From assembly GCF_019320115.1 (NCBI RefSeq), contig NC_089587.1, positions 88,988,939-89,052,938 on the forward strand: a stretch of 64,000 nucleotides of DNA. Reading direction: 5' to 3'. Origin of the DNA: Miscanthus floridulus. Its lineage: Eukaryota; Streptophyta; Magnoliopsida; Poales; Poaceae. The notes beneath the pieces were generated by a model. The model was not told the origin of the DNA and did no database searches. It was given only the letters and a program-made list of their open reading frames with translations. The position numbers and the translations under genes are program-made. Below are positions 22,055 to 33,596 of this stretch, piece after piece; position 1 is the first letter of the stretch; the number at the start of each line of letters is the position of its first letter.

Positions 22055-23130
22055 TTACCTTCTCCTCTCTTCTCTGTTTATGATGCCTTGATGCTCTAAG
22101 TTTGTGATCAAATGATGATGGACATATTTCCGAGGCCTCTACTAGTTCTACTACTCATTTTTTAATATATTATTGTTTTATAGGACTACTTTGGTTTATA
22201 GGCCTTTTTAATTTCTTATACCTTCTCGCGTATCTAAAGCACACTTTTTTACATCTATTACAACAAAGCGCGAAATAATATTGCGGACACCAGACAGTGC
22301 AGTCCGATGCCCCGATCATGATGAGCAGCCAACCTATGAGGAGCAAGCACTAGAGGACCAACTTACTCAGGAGCAGTTTAATAACGAGTTAGAAAAGGAT
22401 CTAGAAGTGATGCTTACTTAGGAGCAGTGTGACGAGGAGAAAGGGGAGCAGAAGGAAGAGCAGGAGAGGCTGCTGAAGGCGAAGAAGAAGAGGATGATGA
22501 TGATGATGACTCAGAAGAGGGATATGTAAGTCCCGAGGATCCTTTCCCACGTGAAGCCAAAAGGAGGCCAACGGAGAAAGATTTGGACAAGGATTTTGAC
22601 CCGAACGAGGAGGTAGAGATAAAGCCTTAGCTTGTAAATTTTGCTAAAGCTTTGGCTGTGTTACCTCTGCTAACACTTTGACCTATCGTATAAACTGGTC
22701 TCTCCTGAAACTCGAAAAAGATGACGTCGACATCCGTGACATCTCGCTAGACAAGACGGAGTAGAGGAAAGGAGAGCAGAGGCAATAGCCACAGAGACGG
22801 ACATTGAGGCCTCTGCTCCACAACCTCAAGACACAACCACGACTACCAAGCCTAAGAGGAAACGAGGGGATAGAAAAGCAAATCAATATCCAGATAAGGC
22901 ATGCTATGTGATAACAGAGGTCGGGCCAGCAGGGGAGATCCTTGAGCCGAAGGAATTAAGAGGACGATTCCGTAATGCGATCGGGGCCCTAGTAAGTGAT
23001 AAATTGAACCCAGCAATCCCTAACTGGAAAGAGGTACCAGAGAAGAAAAATGATAAACTATGGGATAGGCAGCTGAAGTTCAATTTTAGATTTTTAGAGG
23101 GTAAGCATGAACTAGTAGAGAAACGGCTTT
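22055..23130 (+). pseudogene. TnpA-like (Transposase_24) gene, N-terminal exons, copy 1
   Basis: The copy begins exactly at ACCTTCTCCTCTCTTCTCTG, like copy 2. It encodes an acidic, glutamate-rich segment near 22300-22500. An exon near 22830-23130 follows with KPKRKRGDRKAN, ACYVITEVGPAGEILEP, LRGRFRNAIGALVSDKLNP and NFRFLEGKHELVEK, the N-terminal part of plant CACTA Transposase_24 proteins. These bind subterminal repeats and assist TNP2. Stops interrupt it (for example TAG near 22420). It is cut off at about 23130 by the nested CACTA, so it cannot make the C-terminal half. Confidence 0.75.
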
Positions 23131-24804
23131 TGATCCACTTCGAAATTTGGCTTTAGTCCCGGTATTTTTTCATGCCCGGGACTAGAGAGACCTTTAGTCC
23201 CGGTTTGTAGCTCCAATCGGGACTAAAGGTCCCTACCCAATGGCTACTGCGACAGGCTTTTGCTGCAGGGGACCTTTAGTCCCGGTTGGAGCTACCAACC
23301 GGGACTAAAGGTTAACTTTTACTCCCGGTTGGTCCTTCCAATCGGGAGTAAAAGTCTACTCCCGGCTAGAGGCTCCGTCCGGGACTAGAAAAGAACCTTT
23401 AGTCCTGATTGATGTCTCTAACTGGGACTAAAGGTCCCCTCACCTCGGTTAATAGTGGACGGGCCCACTCACATCCATATCAGCCCATCTCAGCCTGACA
23501 AAAACACTCACCCGTCAACCTCCCTCCCCCCATCTCCTCTCCCTCAATCGCACAGCGCATCCCTCCTCCTCCTCCGTCTCTCCCTCCCTCTCTCACTCCT
23601 CTCCCTCCCTCACTCCTCTCCCTCCAGAGCGAGCAGCGGCCCCCTCCTCCCTCTCCTTCGGTGCGGTGGCGGTGGTGGCACGCCAGGTGTGGGGCGACCC
23701 CTAGCCCCCCTCCCTCTCCAGCGGATCTGGGCGCCGTGTGGCCCCAGGCCCCCTCCTCCCTTTCTACCGATGCGGCGGCGGAGGCACGCCGGGCACGGGG
23801 CAAACCCCGGCCCCTTCCTCCCTCTCCACCGGATTTGGGCTACCTCATGGCGTCCCTCTCTCCCATAGCTCCTCAACAGTGCATGACTCCACCTAGGAGG
23901 GGCGAGATCCAGTGGACGACGGAGCGATCGGTGCAGGAGCTACGGACCTACGAGCTACGGGGATGCCAGATCCGGTGGCCGTGAGGCCAAATCCGGTGGC
24001 GGGGAGGCCAGATCCGATGGTCGTAAGGCCTGATCTGGTGGCGGGGAGACCGGACCCGGCGGCGAGCGACTGCAGCGGCGGTGCCCCGTGGATGGACTCG
24101 CTAGGAAATAGGTTTCTATATTCACTGTCTAGATTGGCACAATGTTCCCTAAATCTTATCCGAACTCTCAACGGTGAGACTTGATAGTACAATAGCTGTG
24201 TTTGGTTGGTGTGTTCTAGTTATGCTTGTCAGAAACTGCTTAGTCGTTGTATAACTCAAATATTTTGTGCCAATTTCTGAACCACTCCATCTGATTTGTC
24301 ACTTTCGGTTCTTTCCGCAATTGTCATGTGCATTCACAGCAAGGTCTGAGAATTGACCCATCTGATGGTGGTAGTGGCTTTTCACTCTGCCTGAAACAAT
24401 TTGATCTATCTGAAGATTGCAGATACAAAGGAGTGGAATCAGATAGGTTGATGCCATACAAGGACATCATGCAGCACCGTTGAGAGTTCGCAAGTTTCAC
24501 GGCGTATTCGAAAACCTATTGGAAAACCAAAACGAATTGCAATTGAAAATAGAAACAAAAAAAAGAAAAAAACCTTTAGTCCTGGTTGGTAATACCAACC
24601 GGGACTAAAGGGCCGGCTCACGTGGCTAGGCCGGTAGGCCTCTTTAGCCCCGATTGGTATTATCAACCGGGACTAAAGATGGACCTTTAGTCCCGGGTGA
24701 GAAACCGGGACTAAAGGAGGAGCCCTTTAGTCCCGGATTCGTGCTCCCGGTTGGAAAACCGGGACTGAAGGGGTTTCCCAGTCGGGAGTATAGCTTGTTT
24801 CTGT
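23131..24804. mobile_element. nested non-autonomous CACTA (TTTAGTCCCGG subterminal-repeat family)
   Basis: The flanks are arrays of CTTTAGTCCCGGTTGG and its complement, at 23150-23435 and 24570-24780. The right end read on the minus strand is TACTAGTACAGAAAC, close to the CACTAGTACAGAAAC end I associate with this grass CACTA family. The left end may be CACTTCGAAATTTGG near 23137. The interior has a GC-rich leader-like part (23480-24080) with no transposase similarity. It sits exactly at the junction of the two TnpA copies. Confidence 0.65.
23963..24058 (+). repeat. GC-rich minisatellite
   Basis: About four diverged units of roughly 25 bases are built on GAGGCCAGATCCGGTGG. Open frames across it on both strands are a product of the repeat. 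Confidence 0.6.
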
Positions 24805-27600
24805 ACTAGTACCTTCTCCTCTCTTCTCTGTTTATGATGCCTTGATGCTCTAAGTTCATGATCAAATGATGATTGACATGTTTCTGAGGCCTCTGCTACT
24901 GCTACTACTCATTTTTTAATATATTGTTGTTTTATAGGACTACTTTGGTTTATAGACCTTTTTAATTTCTTATACCTTCTCGCGTATCTAAAGCACATTT
25001 TTTACATCTATTAGAACAAAGCACGAAATAATATTGCGGACACCAGACAGTGCAGCCTGATGCCCCAATCATGATGAGCAGCCAACCTATGAGGAGCAAG
25101 CACTAGAGGACCAACTTACTCAGGAGCAGTTCAATAATGAGTTAGAAAAGGATCTAGAAGTGATGCTTACTTAGGAGCAGTGTGACGAGGAGGAAGGGGA
25201 GCAGAAGGAAGAGCAGGAGAGGCTGCTGAAGACGAAGCAGAAGAGGATGATGATGATGATGACTTAGAAGAGGGATATGTAAGTCCCGAGGATCCTTTCC
25301 CACGTGAAGCCAAAAGGACGCCAGCGAAGGAAGATTTGGACAAGGATTTTGACCCGAACGAGAAGGTAGGGATAAAGCCTTAGCTTATAAATTTTGCTAA
25401 ATCTTTGGCTGTGTTACCTCTGCTAACACTTTGTCCTGTCGTATATACAGGTACCTCCTGAAACTCAGAAATGATGACGTCGACGTCCGTGACATCTCGC
25501 TAGACAAGACAGAGTAGAGGAAAGGAGAGCAGAGGCAACAGCCACAGAGACGGACATTGAGGCCTCTGCTCCACAACCTCAAGACAGAACCATGACTACC
25601 AAGCCTAAGAGGAAATGAGGGGATAGAAAAGCAAATCAATATCCAGATAAGGCATGCTATGTGATAACGGAGGTCGGGCCAGCAGGGGAGATCCTTGAGC
25701 CGAAGGAATTAAGAGGACGATTCCATAATGCGATCGGGGCCCTAGTAAGTGATAAATTGAACCCAACAATCCCTAACTAGAAAGAGGTACCAGAGAAGAA
25801 AAAGGATGAACTATGAGATAGGCTGCTGAAGCTCAATTTTAGATTTTCGGAGGGTAAGCACGAACTGGTAAAAAAATGCTTTCAGGATGATGGGAGAGTC
25901 ATTCCAACATTGGAGGTTGGAGCTCAATAAGAAGTATATCCAAAAGGGGTTAACTCCCTTCAACGAGTTCGACAACATAACTCCTAGTCAATGGGAGGAG
26001 CTCGTGGCTCAGAAGACTTCACCAGAGGCATTGGAGCTCAGTGCCGATAACACCGAGCTGGCGAAGAGGAATAAACACCACCATCATCTAGGCCCCAGTG
26101 GCTACTATACCAAGGAAGAGCAGTTTAGGTAGATGGACGAAGAGGCCGCAACTGCTGGGAATATTGATGTGACGAATTTGAAGGTACGCTCAAGGAATTG
26201 GATATATGCGTGGAGTACAGAATCATCCGGTGGTAATCTTAAGTTTGATAAGCCGGAGACCCAAGAGGTAGTATCAAGGATATTGAAATATGCTGAAGAC
26301 AAGGAGAAGGGCTCATTCAATCCTTCCAGAGAGAGGGACGAGCTTAGACTTGGCTTGGGAAACAAGGAGCACACATGCTGCACCAGAGGGCTAGGGAAAA
26401 GGATGACCCTAAAGCAAGGATTCGAAGAGGACAGGCATATGTACAATAAACATGGCAGAGACTGGGAGACTAATCTTGAGCTCCAAGTGAAGGCTCTAGT
26501 TGCGAAGGCGCTGGAGGAGCAAGGACTGTCTACGGATCTACGGATATTAATGACGCCATCGGGAGAACTAGCATAAGTTGGCAGCCCTCCAAAAGTTCCT
26601 AGCAGCCAAGGTTCCACTACAGCCACAACCCTTGTCGATCGCATACGGGAACCAACTAGTTACACATTGGTGTTTCTCAGTGGCCGGTAGAACATTGTGA
26701 TGGAGGTGGCAATGGGTGTGGCACATCCTCCCGGTGGCTTACACCACAATAATAAGATACCGCCAGACTACACTAGGGTTGAGGTGCATATCGTGAAGCC
26801 TGAGTTCATACAGTGGAGGATAGACTACGCAACTTTCGAGGGGCTAGTGTTACTCGGAGACGTAATGAGGCAGGTCATCCTCTGGCACAAACGGACCATT
26901 ATATTGACTGCTTCTTTGCCGCATCCCCCTCTCCCAAATTTGGAGCGAGCTATTGAGGTCGGGGAGATATTTTCACCGTCTCATAACCACCACATTCCTG
27001 AGATGCCACATTCTTCCCCGCCTCCTAACGAGCATGTGCCTGATAAGCCACAACCTTCTCTAGCTCGTACCGAGCAAGTGCATGATGAGATGCCACAGTC
27101 TTCTCAACAAGCACAGCTGATACATGAACAACGAGTGCCTCCTGAAGAAGGTGATGCAAAAAAAAAGATGAGGACGTGCCTGAATGGAAACTTGGAAAGA
27201 AGCATCCAATCATCATAAGACCAATTTATGTTCCGATGAAAGATGTCTCGTCGGTGCATAAGTTGTATTCCCATGACCAGTTCAAGCCTAAGAACCAAGT
27301 TAAAAAAGTCCCATCACGGACTTCTAAGGAGGCCATCACTAGCAAACTCCACCAAACAGCAAAGCAGTATCCAAATATTGATGCCATCAAATGGTCAAAG
27401 GATTGTCCGAAAACATATGAAAGAGGCAAACCCTTCCTACCAAACTGGAACATCCAGCGCCTACCACTTGGAATGAGAAGGTTCCATGATTGGTACTTGC
27501 GTGTTCTCCCAACGAGCATAGACCTCATACAAGCATGCTTCCCCACCGGCACATTTGGAAGACCAGCCGGAAAAATTGTCTTTGACTTCGATGACATGTA
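24805..27600 (+). pseudogene. TnpA-like (Transposase_24) gene, copy 2 with C-terminal part
   Basis: The first 1,078 bases repeat copy 1 at about 95 percent by eye. The gene then continues with MGESFQHWRLELNKKYIQKG, a PSQWEELVAQKTSPEALELS block, GYYTKEEQFR, an RDELRLGLGNKEHT stretch and a RVEVHIVKPEF...ILWHKRTI region like the domain that follows Transposase_24 in other plant CACTAs. The end (27176-27600) reads PKTYERGKPFLPNW, GTFGRPAGKIVFDFDDM. Stops (for example 26130-26132, 26574-26576, 27598-27600) and frame changes show decay. Confidence 0.8.
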
Positions 27601-28840
27601 GACATGCTTTCTCCTCGGAGCAATGGAGATGAATCTAATTCACACATGGTGCCTGTAAGTACTTGTCCTCCTGATATGATATGAATGTAATCTTTGAATT
27701 TTGTTGTAACTAACCCATGCCGTGATTTGTAGAATGCAAGTGCACATTGTAAAATAAATGCCAAGTGTGAAAGCCGGGTATATAGACCCTCAAGCTATAG
27801 CACAAATAAATTTTAATTACCCTAAACAGTGGAAACTGGATGACAAAGAGCTAGCTGTTGGAAAGGCCATTCGGGAGAAAGAGCACATCCGTATGAAGAA
27901 ACTAAGGGAAGAGTCCCTTAAGGTTTCAGCATACATTGCCCTGGCTTTTAAAATTCTCCAACAGCACTCTACTATATGACTACCATACAACTTCGAGTAA
28001 GTTCAACTCTATACTTAAAGCTTTGTTCGATATATTTTATTCGATGCAAAAGAGCTTATCTAGTTCTATGATTAAATCCATGCAGCAACCACTGGATTTG
28101 TATAGGCGTCGATGTCGGGAGAAGCATGGCATGGGTCTTTAATTCAATAGATAGGGACCCGGTGACATACAAAGACTTCATATCGATTCTCAAGACGTAT
28201 ACATATCGACAATCTCATTAGCTTATATATTTGTATACATACTTGTAACGTTCACTTTTGGATACTAACAAGTTGTATTTGCTAAAATAATTCGAACAGG
28301 GCATTTAGGTTCTATGTCACTAAACATCACGGAAGGCATGATCCAGTAAGGAAGAAAAAGCTGGCTATAAAAACACTATGTGCGGTAAGTGTAACTTACT
28401 TTTTCAATACTCCATTACATGGCTGTCAAAAGCATTACTTAACATTTCCATATGCAAAACACACAGTGCCCTAAGTAGAAGCCTGGGAGTGTACATTGTG
28501 GATACTATGTATGTTCTATGATGAGTAACACCGGTGCCTATAGGAGACACCCCTTAAGGGTAAGTTTGAACCTCTTCACCCGTAGTATAAAAACATCGTA
28601 CATAGTATATAATACTAAATCAAAACTTGTTCTCTTGTAGTGGAAAGAAGAGAAAGAAATGAAAAAAGACCCATACAAGGATGACCATCTCTTAGAGCTC
28701 GTCGGCGACCTTTGCAACTTCATATTGGACCAGATCGTATACTTCAAAGGCATCTACCATGACCGAGAGTCTGACTTAGGTAGAAATCCTCAATACCAAC
28801 ACCTTCGTGAGACTGAAAGGCTAGCTCTAGATCGTTGATA
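27601..28840 (+). pseudogene. Ulp1-like (C48) cysteine protease region of the CACTA
   Basis: Exon-like pieces separated by intron-like AT-rich DNA read TCFLLGAMEMNLIHTWCL, a segment with AGYIDPQAIAQINFNY, FRFYVTKHHG and KPGSVHCGYYVC. The CGYYVC motif carries the usual catalytic cysteine of Ulp1-like proteases. A final segment, KDDHLLELVGDLCNFILDQI, then a stop near 28837 resemble the ends of such proteins. The piece with the catalytic His-Asp is not clear. Ulp1-like domains are common C-terminal passengers of plant CACTA and MULE elements. Confidence 0.65.
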
Positions 28841-29151
28841 ACAATGTGTATGGAATTGGACATTGGTTTTACCTTATAAATTATGTCTATTTAATGATGG
28901 ATTGTATATATTCTTGTGAATTAGACTTGTAATTGTAGTTTATATAATACTCTTGTGCTTGTAGTTTATATAATACTCTTGAGTGAATGCGGTTCAGAAC
29001 GTTGGTCGTGGGGCGTTCGGTGGGACATTGAGCGAACGCGGTTCAGAACATTGATCGCTCACTCGCAACGCGAACGCGGAAATACGCGGAAACAAACAGG
29101 ACGGTTCTGGTCGAATTTGAATTGCAAATTTGATTTTTTTGACGGGAAAAT

Positions 29152-29445
29152 GTACTGTAGGGGCGGTTCTAGACTGAACCGCCTCTACAAATAGGTATTA
29201 TAGCCGCCCCTACAAATCAATTTGTAGGGGCGGATGTAGTACCAGCCACCCCTACAAATCGATTTATAAGGGCGGCTGATAACACCAGCCGCCTTTATAA
29301 ATCGATTTGTAGAGGTGGTCTGGGAACCGCCCCTATAAATACATGATTTGTAGAGACGGTTTGGTAGGGATAACTGGCCAAACCGCCCCTGCAAATGGTC
29401 TCGAGCCGCCCCTACAAATGATATCTATAGCAGTGATCTCTAGTG
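29152..29445. repeat. right subterminal repeats and terminus of the CACTA
   Basis: About ten copies of the TTTGTAGGGGCGGCT motif in alternating orientation lead to the terminal CTCTAGTG. Before them (28900-29150) lies AT-rich sequence with a GAACGCGG direct repeat. Confidence 0.85.
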
Positions 29446-29880
29446 ACTTTAACCTCATCTACCGAGCAAGCGATAAAATAATCTTAATCTGAACAAGCGT
29501 CTCATGGGCAAGCTCAATCCAGGATGCTTTGGATGGTTGTCAACTATTGGAATGTCGCTTTAGAATAAAAAAATTCACATGGTCAAATGAAAGAGAAAAC
29601 CCCACTCTTCGGTTCCCTGATTTTTTTCCTTGCACGCGCTGGCTTCTGGTGCTTCTGATCACGTACTGCCGATCTTTTTGACTTATCAGATCTTCATGCA
29701 TAGGAAGGTCACCTTCAAGTTTGAGCAGTTTTGGCTGTCGGTCTCGGGGTTCAGCAAGCTTGGGAGCAGCAGCAGATGGGGTCTACACACACAACACAAT
29801 TTGCCCTTCTCAGGAAGAAACGTCTGGCCACTGTGAATATTTGGGTCTAGCAGCTGTGGGTGTGTGGACATGTCGGTAAC
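29446..29880 (+). pseudogene. L1-type LINE ORF2, endonuclease domain, right part
   Basis: Immediately after the CACTA end the frame reads FNLIYRASDK, then RIKKFTWSNERENPTL, then with frame changes VTFKFEQFWLSVSGF. These are the C-terminal half of the LINE endonuclease domain and the start of the linker to reverse transcriptase. It continues the part ending at 11787. Stops and shifts are present and nothing further of this copy is recognised. Confidence 0.7.
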
Positions 29881-30735
29881 AACCTTCCAGAGTCACCTGG
29901 CTTATATAAGAGTGGGTGATGCTTGTCGGCACCTGCTTTTTCCATCTCCATGCTAAGGCACGATGAAGACGAAATTACATTCCATCCATGCGCAATGGCG
30001 AGGGAAACTTAGTCCGAAACCACCATGTCAAGGAGGATTTTTTTTTAATTTTAACATTTTTTGGAAATTAATTTTAAATCTAACACCGACGTTTTTTTTA
30101 AACTAACACTTTTTGGCCACGTCTATTGCCCTGGCGCGGCTAAATGTCTGTGCCGCGCCATGCATGATGGCGCGGCACCGGACTGACGTGGCGGCGACCG
30201 GAATCGCTGACCGCTGACGTGGCCGAGCCTGCCGTGCCACCGATCTTGGCGCGGCAGTGCCGCGCCCTGATCCGTGGCGCGACAGTGCTGTGAGCGCGAC
30301 GGCTGCATTGCGGCGTGGACGGCTTTCTTGAGTGTGTGATGTAACGGAGAAAAGAGGTTGGGGAAGTGACAGGAGGTGCAGTGGTGGAGAGGGAAAGGAC
30401 AGGGCAGTCAGTTCGTAGCAGGGGAGAGAGGGAGAAGGCGTGTTCTCCGGGATGGTGGCCGTCAGGGTCTGGGCCGAGGAGGAAGACACAGCGGCAGCCG
30501 GCAGCAACGGCAGAGGGGCAGAGCAGAGAAGTACTAGCGCTGTCCCTCGCTAGGCGGCGTCTTCCGCTGCTAAGATTTCGCCTGTTTGATTTGCGTAACG
30601 TTATACATTACCGTTAGACTAGTAGCGGGCTTGGTTTCGTTTGGTGGACCGCGCTTTTCGCAATCAAATCTGTAGGCCCGCATGCTGGTTTAAAAGAAAA
30701 TTTCGTGTCCGCTGCGACACATCGAAGGTCCTTGT
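29881..30735. other. GC-rich unassigned repeat-like region
   Basis: T-rich sequence (30030-30120) precedes a GC-rich stretch (30125-30310) with repeated TGGCGCGGC and CCGCGCC motifs in both orientations, a pattern I associate with grass DNA transposons. I could not find clear terminal repeats. A possible TATATAAG lies at 29902-29909, but no gene follows. Long frames on the minus strand here reflect base composition. Confidence 0.3.
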
Positions 30736-31440
30736 TTGTTCACAGCTATACGCATCAAATTTAGATTAAAAAAATTCGGATCTAAATTCTCGTATTCAAG
30801 GGCCCTACGCAAAAGAGCACGGCCATCTCGTGTTCCGAGTCCAGGGATAGTTCCAAACCCACTTACAAGTCAAGATTCTATGATGATTTGCAAATTTCAG
30901 ATAAGGGCAGCAAATTCAAGCATAAAATAGATCCAAAAAAGCCTGATACAACCAAAGCTAGGAGATAAAACTTGATTTCCTATCTTCTTAATATATAATG
31001 ATACGCAGCTCTCCTGCGTGTTCGAGAAAAAAACTTGATTTCCTAAAAGCATACAGACGATAGAAAGGGCTATGCCTCAAATGTGGGGAGAAACGGGACA
31101 AGCAACATAAGTGTCCTCAAAATGTGCCATTTCATATCATTCAAGAATTGCTAGAAGTGACTTATTATATTCTGATGGTTCATAGTCTGAACAAGTCGTA
31201 TTGATTCTTCTTTAATGTCTATTGTGTGACACCTCCCTTGTCAGGAATGACAAAGAAGCATCGTACTATGCAATTCAGGGACATGATTGGTAAACAAGAA
31301 GTGCTTATTTTGGTGGATTCTAACAGTGTGTAATCTTTCTTGAGTATTGATATGGCTGATGGCTCAGGAACTACAGTACAAGGTCACTCCTGAACACTTC
31401 ACAGTTGCAGATGGAGCTTCTATCAGTTATACCAGCATTT
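30736..31440 (+). pseudogene. Ty3-gypsy gag-protease fragment
   Basis: A short gag tail (KGSKFKHKIDPKKPDTTKA) leads to a zinc-knuckle, KGLCLKCGEKRDKQHKC, then NVPFHIIQELLEV. Further on is a retropepsin-like RTMQFRDMIGKQEVLILVDS, where the active-site triplet reads DSN. Stops (for example TAG just before the knuckle) and shifts disable it. The reading runs across a 48-bp LINE tail inserted at 30982. No LTR or RT of this element is visible nearby. Confidence 0.65.
30982..31029 (+). mobile_element. extremely short LINE/SINE tail insertion with 15-bp target duplication
   Basis: A 48-bp piece (ATCTTCTTAATATATAATG, then GCAGCTCTCCTGCGTG, ending in an A-run) is bracketed by AAAACTTGATTTCCT at 30967-30981 and 31030-31044. 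The direct repeats and A-tail indicate target-primed reverse transcription that stopped almost at once. Confidence 0.8.
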
Positions 31441-31559
31441 TTTAGATAATGGAACAAAGGTCCCACCTCTACATCTCCGAGAATATGTACACGACAATTC
31501 ATTACAATCAAACGAGTGCTTAGACTCAGAACTCCCACGTGAGAGAACTAACATAACCA

Positions 31560-32085
31560 ATATTAGAACATCGATTAAAGAGATCTATTGAAGTGAAAGA
31601 ATATGGATCTCCCTTCTTATTCTTGTGTCCTATGCGCAGGATATGTGGAAGAAACTGCATAACATCTCTTCTTTGAGTGTCCTTTCAGTGCATGGTGCTG
31701 GCGGCTTGTTGGCACAAACTGGAACCTTGTTGTCCCCCTTTTGGAGAGGCTACTTCTAGGGAAGAACTCTTTTGGAGCTAGCGATTTTCATGGAGATCAC
31801 TGTGGTTGCTGCTTGGTGTATCTGGTGTGTGCAAAATGGAATCATTTTTATGGAAAGACTTTGTCTCTGTGGTGGTGGAAACAGCTTCTTCGTGAAGTGT
31901 GCTTAGGCGCAAGTCCTTGAAGAAGCCTCTTCTTATTCGGGACTGGCTTCTTGTTTTTTAGTTGCCTTTTTCTTAGCTTCTGTACAATTTGTTGTTTTCC
32001 CCTTTTGTATAGAGTTATACCCTTTTATAAAGCTGAGTTCAGTAGGGGGTTTTCCCTCCTGGTTTCCTCAAAAAACATCGAATAA
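31560..32085 (+). pseudogene. LINE ORF2 3' end (reverse-transcriptase zinc-binding region)
   Basis: Reading across frames gives LFFECPFSAWCWRLVGTNW and a VVAAWCIWCVQNGIIF stretch, characteristic of the zf-RVT domain at the C-terminus of plant L1 elements. The following sequence is T-rich tail ending at CTCAAAAAA near 32080. The 5' part is missing. Confidence 0.65.
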
Positions 32086-32094
32086 AAATGAGAC

Positions 32095-33297
32095 TAAGCT
32101 TCAATTTTATTCAAAACCTCTCCATCCAAAGTGAGCAAAAACTTGCATGCATGATAACCGTTTCCAACAACCTACAGCCATCCTTGATCTTCTTCCTCTC
32201 CTCTTCCTCCTTAATGTAGCAACGACCATGTGTGGATCCAATATGTTGCCCTGAAAATTACCTGCAAGAAAGTGTTGGATTTAATGCCATTTCGATTCAA
32301 CCATATAGCCCAACATAGAGCTGTAGCCCCTAAAAGGATTGTTTTTTTTTTAACTTAGGCCAAACACCAATAAGCCAAGAACCCATCATGCTTGAGACGC
32401 TAGACGGTGGTGGAATTCCAAATGTGATATGAACTGTATTCCATATATATTGTAATCTCGTAAATTAACATAGTAATTATCATAACTCAAAGTGGCTACA
32501 GAATAAGTTATTTTGTAGCCAGCTACAGGGTAGTAGTGAGAGTATATTCAGTAGCCAGCTATAAAATAAGTTATTATGTAGCCACCTCCATTTACGATAA
32601 TTTTATATACTAATTTACGATAATATCAATACATATTTACTATAGTTGGGTTACTATAACACATGGGGATATCTACCATAATGTTATAGTAAACCACTTA
32701 GTAAGGAGTTACTATAATCTCGTAAATTAACATAGTAATTATCGTAACTCAAAGTGGCTACAGAATAAATTATTTTGTAGCCAGCTATAGGGTAATAGTT
32801 ATATATATACGGTAAGGCTATTCTGTAGCTGGCCATAGAATAACTTATTCTATAGCCACCTTGTTTTACGATAATATTTGTACCAATTTACGATAATGAC
32901 AATACACCTTTACGATACATGGGTTACTATAATTCAAGATGATACTTACCATAATGTTATAGTAAATCACTTATGAAAGAGTTATCATAATCTCGTAAAT
33001 TAGTATAATAATTATCGTAACTCAAAGTGGTCACGGAATAACTTATTCTGCGGCCAGCTACAGAATAAGTTATTCTGTATCCACCTCCACTTACGATAAT
33101 TTTATATACTAATTTATGATAATGTCAATACATATTTACGTTAGTTGAGTTACTATAACACATGGTGATATTTACCATAACGTTATAGTAAACCACTTAG
33201 TAAGGAGTTACTATAATATCGTAAATTAACATAGTAATTATCGTAACTCAAAGTGGCTACAGAATAAGTTATTTTGTAGCCAGCTATATGGTAGTAG

Positions 33298-33350
<53 letters not shown>

Positions 33351-33555
33351 TTATGATAATTACTATGTTAATTTACGAGATTATAGTAACTCCTTACTAA
33401 GTGGTTTACTATAACGTTATGGTAAATATCACCATGTGTTATAGTAACTCAACTATCGTAAATATGTATTGACATTATTGTAAATTAGTATATAAAATTA
33501 TCGTAAGAGGAGGTGGCTACAGAATAACTTATTTTGTAGCTGGCTACTGAATATA

Positions 33556-33596
<41 letters not shown>

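Larger units (their letters stand above)
11788..29445 (+). mobile_element. CACTA (En/Spm) transposon, about 17.7 kb, decayed autonomous type
   Basis: The left end is CACTACGTGAAAAAC. The right end, read on the minus strand, is CACTAGAGATCACTGC. Both ends lead into arrays of a subterminal motif, TTTGTAGGGGCGGCT, in both orientations. Inside, all on the plus strand, are a TNP2-type transposase (12796-16291), a TnpA-like Transposase_24 gene (22055-27600) and an Ulp1-like cysteine protease region (27601-28840), the usual gene order of plant CACTA elements. It is inserted in a LINE endonuclease domain. The 3-bp flanks (ATC left, ACT right) do not match, so the target duplication has decayed or the junction was altered. 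A second CACTA, a LINE scrap and a host-gene fragment are nested inside. Confidence 0.85.

Noticed and set aside
23480..24192. Pro- and Arg-rich frames in the nested CACTA
   Set aside because: GC-rich leader and minisatellite; no conserved motif.
30103..30507. 134-codon minus-strand frame
   Set aside because: Ala/Ser/Arg bias from GCGCGGC repeats, no recognisable family.
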